Part shown: positions 55,803 to 62,293 of the stretch, one piece after another
Layout of the letters: each line of letters begins with the position of its first letter
Numbering within the stretch: the first letter of the stretch is position 1
From: Lactobacillus panisapium
Lineage (GTDB): Bacteria > Bacillota > Bacilli > Lactobacillales > Lactobacillaceae
Direction of reading: 5' to 3'
NCBI RefSeq assembly: GCF_019469265.1
Contig: NZ_CP048268.1
Coordinates: forward strand, 1,271,501 to 1,335,500
Length of the DNA stretch: 64,000 nucleotides
The notes under the pieces: model-generated
Told to the model about the DNA's origin: nothing
Seen by the model: only the letters and a program-made list of their open reading frames with translations
The model's database searches: none
Position numbers and translations under genes: made by a program

Positions 55803-55841
55803 CGCTCCCAAGTTGGGGCTTTTTTATTGCAAAAAATAAAC

Positions 55842-55868
55842 CGCCTAGGATTTTCCAAAGGCGATTTT
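55842..55868 (-). terminator. Weak terminator after the YolD-like gene
   Basis: CGCCTTTGG and CCTAGGCG form an interrupted stem on the minus strand, followed by GTTTATTTTTT. Confidence 0.5.
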
Positions 55869-55914
55869 TATACCATATAAAAAGGAAGTTCGGAAAGAAT
55901 CATCTTTCCAAAAT

Positions 55915-56292
55915 CTATTCTATCATATCGACATTATTTATATTACTCAGATCCACCCAGTTGCCAGATATCATGATCTCATCGATGTGATATCCTTCAA
56001 CGAAACCAACGATATCTGGCTGAATGTGACCTTCTACATCTAGTTCTTTCAACTGCACTGCCACTTGACGGTGGTTAGCGTAGGCTGTTATCAGTAGCTC
56101 ACTAGCCTGCTCTTCTGTCATAGTAGGCTTCTTACAATAGACAACTGCTCTCTGTTGGTTATCTCGATTAATAGCAGCAGTGTGATCACTTAGCATTAAG
56201 CCTTGCCACTTTTTCATACCCCGGTCTTGATAAGTTTTAAAAAAATTGTCGAGAATCTGATCGAATTCCTTCTGATTATATTTTTTTCGCAT
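55915..56292 (-). CDS. YolD-like prophage protein
   Basis: The 125-residue protein matches the YolD pattern. DRGMKKWQGLMLSDH near residue 23 corresponds to the DRG-x-x-KW...PEH start of that family, followed by MTEEQASELLITAY. A small barrel with IVGFVEGYHIDEIMI and DLSNINNV comes next. In Bacillus yolD-type genes are often paired with Y-family polymerase genes (uvrX/yqjW) and induced by DNA damage; no polymerase is adjacent here. Its promoter region contains a perfect palindrome. The gene stands between the lysin and the accessory operons. Confidence 0.75.
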   Translation of the reverse strand: MRKKYNQKEFDQILDNFFKTYQDRGMKKWQGLMLSDHTAAINRDNQQRAVVYCKKPTMTEEQASELLITAYANHRQVAVQLKELDVEGHIQPDIVGFVEGYHIDEIMISGNWVDLSNINNVDMIE

Positions 56293-56303
56293 TTTTATCC
56301 CTC

Positions 56304-56330
56304 TACAAACACTAGTTTGTATTTATTATA
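56304..56330 (-). promoter_or_regulatory. Promoter region with palindromic SOS-like box
   Basis: On the minus strand TATAAT (56325-56330) is followed at once by TACAAAC-TAGT-GTTTGTA (56304-56321), a perfect inverted repeat with 7-base arms and a 4-base centre. The AAC-N4-GTT core and spacing equal those of Gram-positive LexA boxes. It sits between the -10 and the ribosome site. Confidence 0.6.
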
Positions 56331-56339
56331 GCACAAAAA

Positions 56340-56385
56340 ATAAGCCACCCCAGACTAATGTCCAGAGTGGCTTATTTATTTTAGA
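56340..56385 (-). terminator. Rho-independent terminator after the lysin
   Basis: AATAAGCCAC...AGAG pairs with the GTGGCTTATT arm; on the minus strand the stem is followed by TTTTTTG. The -35 region of the YolD-like gene would overlap this stem. Confidence 0.83.
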
Positions 56386-56409
56386 AAAAAGATAGTTAAT
56401 AATATTGTT

Positions 56410-57465
56410 TTACAAAATAATTTTTACTTTTGCACCATTAATCCATTTATCAACGCCAGCGCCAATTAGTAAATAGCCTTTGCGCAATTTATAGGCTTTA
56501 TAACGTGAACCCTTGGCAAATTTACGACCGGTAACCGGCCCATCTGCTTCAGCGTGGCCTTTAGCATTGCCGACCACTTCAATTACTGAATGAATATCAG
56601 GATTGTCTAATAGCGGATTGCGCTTAACTACCCCGGTTCGAGGGTCAATATAGCCTTTTTTAGTTTTATAAAAACCTTTTTCATAACCAGTAATCTCGAT
56701 AGTCTTATTGTAATCTAGCATGCCTAATTTCTTATCGTTATTAGGTTCAGCCCATAGTGTGGCACCTTTCTTTTTGGTAACTAGAAACCCACCATACGCA
56801 GTAACGGGTACTTTAATTTTCCAATCCATTAAGTTATTGTCAACTCCTTTATCGTTGTTTTTGTGCTTATCCCAGTCATTTTTATTACCGTAATATACAT
56901 CTAAATCAAGTGGTCCATTGTAACCATTTAGACGGCCATTTGCCGTGTATTGAAACATTGACATCTTATTCCAATGGCACACTTTACCGTATAAAGCACG
57001 TGGGCTAAAGCCATAATGCGGCGCCATGTCGTTATACTGAGCTATCCAAACACTGTATTTTTTAGCCACTGGTGACCAATTGTAATAATTTTCGTCAGCT
57101 AATCCCAAATAAATCATTGGTTTGATACTAGTTTTCTTGTAGACATAATCAAGCCAATTAAGTGCCCACTGCACGCCACCATAAGTTACCACAGTACTTT
57201 CATAATCAAGCACAATAATTGAATGTTTTAGATATGGCTTGGCAGTTCTTAAAAAATAATCTGCTTGTACCTGCCAGTTACCTGGCCGAGCAAAGTGGTA
57301 GAGCCCTGTCAGTTTTCCAGAGTTTTTTGCCTGACTCATGAATAGCGGCATTAGGCCATCAGTGAAATTATTGTTCTCTGTTGCTTTTGCTATAACGCCA
57401 TCAGCTTTAACATTGGCCACATTAAGACCGCCGTTATTATTGGAGACATCAATCACATTAAGCAT
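56410..57465 (-). CDS. Phage endolysin, GH25 muramidase
   Basis: This cuts the peptidoglycan glycan chain at the end of the lytic cycle. The 351-residue protein has an N-terminal GH25 domain (about 1-200). The catalytic acids lie in VIDVSNNNGG at the start and IIVLDYESTVV near 85, and the domain includes YLGLADENYYNW. The C-terminal part (about 215-351) carries repeated beta segments (LWAEPNNDKKLG, AYKLRKGYLLIGAG), probably cell-wall binding. There is no signal peptide, so a holin is needed. It overlaps the holin gene by eight bases. Confidence 0.93.
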   Translation of the reverse strand: MLNVIDVSNNNGGLNVANVKADGVIAKATENNNFTDGLMPLFMSQAKNSGKLTGLYHFARPGNWQVQADYFLRTAKPYLKHSIIVLDYESTVVTYGGVQWALNWLDYVYKKTSIKPMIYLGLADENYYNWSPVAKKYSVWIAQYNDMAPHYGFSPRALYGKVCHWNKMSMFQYTANGRLNGYNGPLDLDVYYGNKNDWDKHKNNDKGVDNNLMDWKIKVPVTAYGGFLVTKKKGATLWAEPNNDKKLGMLDYNKTIEITGYEKGFYKTKKGYIDPRTGVVKRNPLLDNPDIHSVIEVVGNAKGHAEADGPVTGRKFAKGSRYKAYKLRKGYLLIGAGVDKWINGAKVKIIL

Positions 57466-57868
57466 TGCTATCAGAGCCTTTAACGTTGTCGATCACTTTG
57501 TTTTCGTCAAAGTCATCAACGGATTGAGCCTCATCACTGTGGTCGATAGCCGGCTTAGTAGCATTAATTTTGGCCACTTCTTTCTCGGCAAAAGCCTTAA
57601 TTGCAGACTCAATATCAGGTGTGATTTTTACGCCTGAATTTCGCAAAATATTGCATACGCTAGTTATTACAATATCCATCTTTGCGGTACCATTGCTACC
57701 AGTAGTTTCAGCTTCATGAACAAAACCGGCTGCTAAGTCTGGGATCTGTGCAATCCACTTATTTTTGATTTCATGTTTTAAACCATACAGCTTAACCACA
57801 CTGTAAGCAATGATTGCAATAACAATTAGCAATGCATAGACCATATCAAAAATTTCTTTAACGCTCAT
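57458..57868 (-). CDS. Phage holin, LL-H family
   Basis: From the ATG at 57868, with GGAGG upstream, it has 136 residues. One membrane helix (YALLIVIAIIAYSVVKLYGL) is followed by a soluble part with AAGFVHEAETTGSNG and AEKEVAKINATKP, the pattern of the Lactobacillus phage LL-H holin family. The acidic tail has DDFDENKVID. A TTG 15 bases earlier is unlikely, as it precedes the ribosome site. Confidence 0.88.
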   Translation of the reverse strand: MSVKEIFDMVYALLIVIAIIAYSVVKLYGLKHEIKNKWIAQIPDLAAGFVHEAETTGSNGTAKMDIVITSVCNILRNSGVKITPDIESAIKAFAEKEVAKINATKPAIDHSDEAQSVDDFDENKVIDNVKGSDSNA

Positions 57869-57894
57869 TATATTTTCCTCCAAAAAAATAACGC

Positions 57895-58104
57895 CTATTG
57901 GCGCTTTCTCAATTCTTCTTCAAGTTTTTCAGTTTTTTCTTTTTGCTTGTAGTAATCCTTTTTAAACTCATCCCTCTCTGCTGTTAACTCTTTTATAATT
58001 GCTTCGTAATCTGCTTTATTGGATTTGTGGGTAACGGCAAGTGCTGTTGCAAATGCACCAACAAAGCCGCCGATCACTTGTAGCAAATTGATTAAATCAT
58101 GCAA
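57895..58104 (-). CDS. Small phage membrane protein with coiled coil (69 aa)
   Basis: The protein has one N-terminal hydrophobic helix (LLQVIGGFVGAFATALAV) and a charged coiled-coil tail (KDYYKQKEKTEKLEEEL). The start is TTG at 58104, seven bases after GGAGGG; no in-frame ATG is near. It lies in the lysis cassette and could assist or antagonise the holin. I cannot name it. Confidence 0.75.
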   Translation of the reverse strand: MHDLINLLQVIGGFVGAFATALAVTHKSNKADYEAIIKELTAERDEFKKDYYKQKEKTEKLEEELRKRQ

Positions 58105-58116
58105 GTGACCACCCTC

Positions 58117-58500
58117 CTAACTCTTGTATGCTGCTCTCACAATTAAACAAAAAATAACAAAATCGCCAATAACGGTATGTGCCATCCGCATTTGTCCGCC
58201 TAAAAAGGCATGCCATAATTGCGTTAATGCTAGAGTAAAAATAACTGCACCACACAAAATTAATAATGCGTGCTGCCAAAATTTACTTTTATTGCCAGTC
58301 ACGGCTGATACCAAAAGGCAAAAACCTAATAATAGAATTACAATATCAATCCTTTGATCATTCATGGTACTGGTTAGTTCAGGTGGCCAGAAGAAGTAAT
58401 CGCGATCAATCCAGAGGGATAACCCAATTGCAATAACAGCAACGCTTGCTAACGCTTGCTCGAAGTTATTGCTAACATTATTAAGCATTTTGCGTAGCAT
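58117..58500 (-). CDS. Phage polytopic membrane protein (127 aa)
   Basis: From the ATG at 58500 it has 127 residues and three to four hydrophobic helices (ALASVAVIAIGLSLWI, IVILLLGFCLLVSAVTG, ALLILCGAVIFTLALTQLW, IGDFVIFCLIVRAA). It may be a second holin-like or membrane-exclusion protein. It overlaps the XkdX-type gene upstream by 20 bases. A GTG three codons earlier is inside the ribosome site. Confidence 0.78.
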   Translation of the reverse strand: MLRKMLNNVSNNFEQALASVAVIAIGLSLWIDRDYFFWPPELTSTMNDQRIDIVILLLGFCLLVSAVTGNKSKFWQHALLILCGAVIFTLALTQLWHAFLGGQMRMAHTVIGDFVIFCLIVRAAYKS

Positions 58501-58633
58501 ATTTATCACCCGTAATCTCTTGAAAATCGTCAGCCGTTAAGGCTCCAACTTGAACAAATGATGCAATAATTGCTTTGTCATACCAACCTGTATTATAAAA
58601 TTGCATTGCTAAATTTTTGAAAATATTAAGCAT
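58481..58633 (-). CDS. XkdX-family phage miniprotein (50 aa)
   Basis: This gene was translated by hand because of its small size. It starts MLNIFKNLAMQFYNTGWYDK and continues with a segment ending LTADDFQEITGDKY. The pattern of aromatic/KA start and LTADDF-x-EITG matches the XkdX family found downstream of tail genes. An ATGGAGG-type ribosome site (GGAGGT) lies nine bases upstream. It overlaps both neighbours. Function is unknown. Confidence 0.85.
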   Translation of the reverse strand: MLNIFKNLAMQFYNTGWYDKAIIASFVQVGALTADDFQEITGDKYATQNA

Positions 58634-59063
58634 TAGTATTACCTCCATTTTTAGCAACAGCAGGCGCTAACAATTGCAACATCTGAGCCATCTGTTTAGA
58701 TTGCTCAGTCTGATTTTTAGCAATATCATCTAAGCTATTTTTTAAATCCTTGTTTTCATTAGTTGCTGATGTAGCCTGCTCTTGAGCCGTTTGAATTGCT
58801 TTTTCAGCATTCGTTAAACGAACGCTGGTACTTGCTGCATCCTGGTCAACCCACACGTGTTTTGTCCAATCATATTTTGGATTGTTCATACCTTTAGGTT
58901 CCTCTGCAACAAAAGGAAATGCAAAATCAGCATTTAGTTTTGCTGGAATTGGAATAGGCAAACAATCAAATTGATCATTTGAAACGTAAACAATCTGTTT
59001 GAAGTAGCCTGTTTCATCTACTAATTTTTCTTGTTCTTTTAAATCATCTTGCCATTCTGCCAT
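58626..59063 (-). CDS. Phage tail accessory protein (145 aa)
   Basis: The first half (YVSNDQFDCLPIPIPAKLNA, then FPFVAEEPKG) and DWTKHVWVDQDA resemble short tail-fibre-associated proteins of lactobacillus phages. The second half is a Gln/Asn/Lys coiled coil (TNAEKAIQTAQEQATSATNE), ending LLAPAVAKNGG. It lies between the propeller protein and the XkdX-type gene. Confidence 0.75.
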   Translation of the reverse strand: MAEWQDDLKEQEKLVDETGYFKQIVYVSNDQFDCLPIPIPAKLNADFAFPFVAEEPKGMNNPKYDWTKHVWVDQDAASTSVRLTNAEKAIQTAQEQATSATNENKDLKNSLDDIAKNQTEQSKQMAQMLQLLAPAVAKNGGNTNA

Positions 59064-59066
59064 TGT

Positions 59067-60155
59067 TTAATTTCCTTTCTTTTCGATATTAATTAGTTTT
59101 TTAATGTGATTTTGGTCAGAGGTGTCCCACTTATAATAGATATTTCCTTGGTAATCAACAGTAAGAATAGGACTTGTCGCATCCTTAATAGGAATTTTAT
59201 AAATCAATGTATTATCGGAGCTAATCTTTAACAAATTAGTAGTTTTACTGGGACTAATATATTCAATTACATATAGGTTCTGCTGATAATCAACACACAT
59301 GGAGTTATTTTCATTGCTAATATATATCGGTAATTTAATTTTTGTTTTGTCCTTAGTAGAATATTTATATGTTCCATTATTACGAGTTTTATATATAATA
59401 TTTCCCAATTCATCTGAAGTAATAGATGTTATATGATTATCTATATCTGCGTTATTTAAATCGTCAATAATGGATGAATTTGATATATCGTCTTTATCAA
59501 ACCTTCTTAAAACACCAGTATTAAATGCCCTACTTTCTTCAGCATACAAATATTTATCAACGCTTATTAAGGTATTATTTGCAATGAACACAGTTGTTTT
59601 TTGCACAAGCTTTTTTGTAATTCTATCAATTTTCAGTAAATAATTATTATAAATTTCATAATTGCCATTAATTGTATATCCTGATACATATATATATTTG
59701 TCGTCAATTACAAAGCTACTTATTTTTGACCAAGAACAAGGGTATATATCATAAATACTATATTCATTTTTAATTAAACCATCTCTATCGAGTTCATAAA
59801 TAAACCATTTAGAATTATCATTACCTTTTGCAAAAAAAAGATCATTGTTAAACTTCAAATAATAAAATGAACAATTATGTTCATCACTTTTTTTAAACTC
59901 TTCAAGTTTCTTTTGCCATAAAATTGAACCATTTGAGTCAAATTTATATAAGCTGTTAATGTTTAAGCCATAAAGATTGTTATCCAAATCACTAACTAAT
60001 TCACCTAAACTAGATGATATATCATAGTCTTTTGTCCACACTTCTGTACACGTGCTAGGCAATGTCTCCCAGCCTTTAGACTGATAAATTAAAGCATTGT
60101 TAAGATACGCTTGCTGAACAACTTTCTTGCCAAAAAATATATTTGATAGCGTCAT
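59067..60155 (-). CDS. Phage tail protein with predicted beta-propeller
   Basis: The 362-residue protein starts with a phage tail-type segment (FFGKKVVQQAYLNNALIY, then QSKGW). The rest is repeats of about 45 residues with patterns such as DLDNNLYGLN, LYKFDSNGSILWQK and DYQGNIYYKWD, which suggest a PQQ/WD-like beta-propeller. It is richer in Ile, Asn, Tyr and Asp, and more AT-rich, than neighbouring tail genes, which fits exchange of a host-range module. The four-base overlap with the BppU-type gene shows co-transcription. Confidence 0.75.
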   Translation of the reverse strand: MTLSNIFFGKKVVQQAYLNNALIYQSKGWETLPSTCTEVWTKDYDISSSLGELVSDLDNNLYGLNINSLYKFDSNGSILWQKKLEEFKKSDEHNCSFYYLKFNNDLFFAKGNDNSKWFIYELDRDGLIKNEYSIYDIYPCSWSKISSFVIDDKYIYVSGYTINGNYEIYNNYLLKIDRITKKLVQKTTVFIANNTLISVDKYLYAEESRAFNTGVLRRFDKDDISNSSIIDDLNNADIDNHITSITSDELGNIIYKTRNNGTYKYSTKDKTKIKLPIYISNENNSMCVDYQQNLYVIEYISPSKTTNLLKISSDNTLIYKIPIKDATSPILTVDYQGNIYYKWDTSDQNHIKKLINIEKKGN

Positions 60156-62131
60156 TTAACCACCACCTCATAGTCTGAAACAATAAAGTAAATTGTCATT
60201 GGGTCGTAACTAGTTAATGCCTGATATTGCGTTAATGTACCTGTCCACGACCTCATCATTGACTGTTTAATTTCAGTCATCTGATTTTGCACGTTACTTA
60301 AATCTTGCGTATTAATAACGCGATTAAATTTAGGGTAGTCATTATAAGTCTTATTAATATATCTATAATCTAAAATGAAGTCATGCATCTGCCGGCAGAT
60401 GATTACCTGGAATGTGTTATCAAGTGCGGCGTTGTTAACAACCAGAATGTAACCGTATGTTGCGTTTGTCTGTGTAAATCCTGGTAAGCTGTCTAAGCTA
60501 ATTTGCAAATCAGAGTTTTTCAGCTCGTAGATACCTGTAGTGGTTAGTGTGTTCGGATCAACTTTAGAATCTTTAAAAATTTTTGTTGGATGATTAAAAT
60601 CAGGCAATACCACCTTGCCATCTTTATCAGCTGTAACATCGTTAACAGACAAAATCCGTTTAGCAATATCTGCTGTTAAAGTGTCATGTGCAGTTTTAGC
60701 ATCTGCTTTAGTCTCTAACCCTGATAAATCAGGTTGTGGTATGTTCAGTTTAGCCAATCCATTATCGTCTGGGTTAATTGGGTCGCCACCGTTAATGCTA
60801 ATCTGCTTTAGTTTGCCGTAAACGTCTTTTAGATTCTGAAATTCAAACGTGTAGTAAGAATCGCTATAGTACTGGTATCCCCCACGGCACCAGATGTTGT
60901 ATGTATCTTTAGTGCTTTGGAATAAAAATTGCTGAAAATAATTGTACGACCTATCAGGTCTATCTCCATGGAATACTATTAGATAACTTTTTCCCTGCCA
61001 ATATTCAGCCGGAGCCTTACTACCAAAATTAAACCCGTTTTCGCTGTAATAAATTCCAGGATCGCATAGCGTATCAGGATTGGTATCCGAACTAACTGGT
61101 ATTGGATTTTCCAATGTATGAATTTTTTCTAAATCTTCTTTTTTTGCGTACTTAGTAAAATCAACATTGTTAATATTGGCAATGGCTTTATTAGCTGCAT
61201 CAATTGCCTGTTGCAGCTTAGCCTGAGCATCTTCATCATTTTTCAATTCGGCCGCAAGTTTATCCAACTGTTTTTGAAAATCAGTAGTAGCGTTAGCTTT
61301 CCATGCATTGTAATCAGACTGAATGCTTGCCAACTTCGCTTGAAAATCAGTATTAGCCTGCTTAATTGCTGCCTGTTTGTCAGCATTAATTTGAGCAATA
61401 GCTTTGTCACTGGCTGTCTTATTGGCAGACAGTTGATTATCTGCGGCTGATTGTATGGCTTTCTTTTGTGCATCATAATCAGCATTAATATGTGCAGTCT
61501 GATTTTTCCAATCATTCTGTAACTTTTCCAACGCCTGTTGAGTATTAGATAGTTCGCTCTTCCAACTATTAATTAATTGATTAGCATTGTCAATTACAGT
61601 CTGAATGTTTGTATTGCCATTTTTAATCAGTTGGTCTATGTCAGCTTGCCATTTCTTAAAAAGTGCATCCCTATCATCTTCGGTTTTCTGAATAACGGCT
61701 TTGTAGTGCGTTTCTAAAGCCGTCAGCGAAGATACATAGTTATCGTTGTTGACGTGGATAGTTTCGTCCTGGATAACATCGATATTAAAACTCTTGGTTG
61801 TGTCAATCACATCGCCATCTTTTGAACTAATATCAAACCAGGCAATACCACTAGCGGCATAGACTGCATCAGCCAAAGTGTATGTAAATCTGCCGGCTTT
61901 TTGATCTGTTACATTAAAATGAGCGGCTTCGTTATCACTAACGATCTTACCGCTCTCTTTATTTTCCGAAAATGTAATTATTCTATCAGTTAAATCGTAA
62001 CCACTGCCATTAGCATCGGTTACGATTACATCTAATTTTTGCCCTTTTTCACCCTGACCAATTTTCCGGACATGGTCGCTAACCGTGCTGATTGACTTAT
62101 TAGTTGGCAGTGTGATCAGCGCTAGACTCAT
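60152..62131 (-). CDS. Phage baseplate upper / receptor-binding protein (BppU type)
   Basis: The 659-residue protein has an N-terminal BppU-like domain (about 1-125: KLDVIVTDANGSGYDLTDR, ASGIAWFDI). A long Ala/Asp/Gln coiled coil follows (about 140-325), then two pyocin-knob-like modules (PGIYYSENGFNF...IVFHGD and TGIYELKNSDLQ...ICRQMHDF). The end carries the tail motif SWTGTLTQYQALTSYDP...IYFIVSD. It probably binds host carbohydrates. Assignment of modules is by eye. Confidence 0.85.
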   Translation of the reverse strand: MSLALITLPTNKSISTVSDHVRKIGQGEKGQKLDVIVTDANGSGYDLTDRIITFSENKESGKIVSDNEAAHFNVTDQKAGRFTYTLADAVYAASGIAWFDISSKDGDVIDTTKSFNIDVIQDETIHVNNDNYVSSLTALETHYKAVIQKTEDDRDALFKKWQADIDQLIKNGNTNIQTVIDNANQLINSWKSELSNTQQALEKLQNDWKNQTAHINADYDAQKKAIQSAADNQLSANKTASDKAIAQINADKQAAIKQANTDFQAKLASIQSDYNAWKANATTDFQKQLDKLAAELKNDEDAQAKLQQAIDAANKAIANINNVDFTKYAKKEDLEKIHTLENPIPVSSDTNPDTLCDPGIYYSENGFNFGSKAPAEYWQGKSYLIVFHGDRPDRSYNYFQQFLFQSTKDTYNIWCRGGYQYYSDSYYTFEFQNLKDVYGKLKQISINGGDPINPDDNGLAKLNIPQPDLSGLETKADAKTAHDTLTADIAKRILSVNDVTADKDGKVVLPDFNHPTKIFKDSKVDPNTLTTTGIYELKNSDLQISLDSLPGFTQTNATYGYILVVNNAALDNTFQVIICRQMHDFILDYRYINKTYNDYPKFNRVINTQDLSNVQNQMTEIKQSMMRSWTGTLTQYQALTSYDPMTIYFIVSDYEVVVK

Positions 62132-62285
62132 GTTTTGCCTCCTTTCTTAATGTGTTAATTGTTTCTTGCAACTGAGCATTACGCTCTTGCAATTGCGCAT
62201 TTTCCGCTTGTACTTTTGACAATTCTAAATTTAAATTGCCAATCTGTACGGCCATATTACTGGCCAACTTACTTAATTGATCCAT
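62100..62285 (-). CDS. Small phage coiled-coil protein (61 aa)
   Basis: From the ATG at 62285 (AGGTGAAAAA upstream) it has 61 residues and an evident heptad pattern with a near-repeat (AQLQERNAQLQE). The gene overlaps the start of the BppU-type gene by 32 bases. It may help trimerise baseplate parts; this is inference. Confidence 0.75.
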   Translation of the reverse strand: MDQLSKLASNMAVQIGNLNLELSKVQAENAQLQERNAQLQETINTLRKEAKHESSADHTAN

Positions 62286-62293
62286 TTTTTCAC

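Noticed and set aside
58441..58460. Tandem AACGCTTGCT repeat
   Set aside because: Two ten-base copies within a membrane-helix coding sequence; explained by repeated codons and not by an element.
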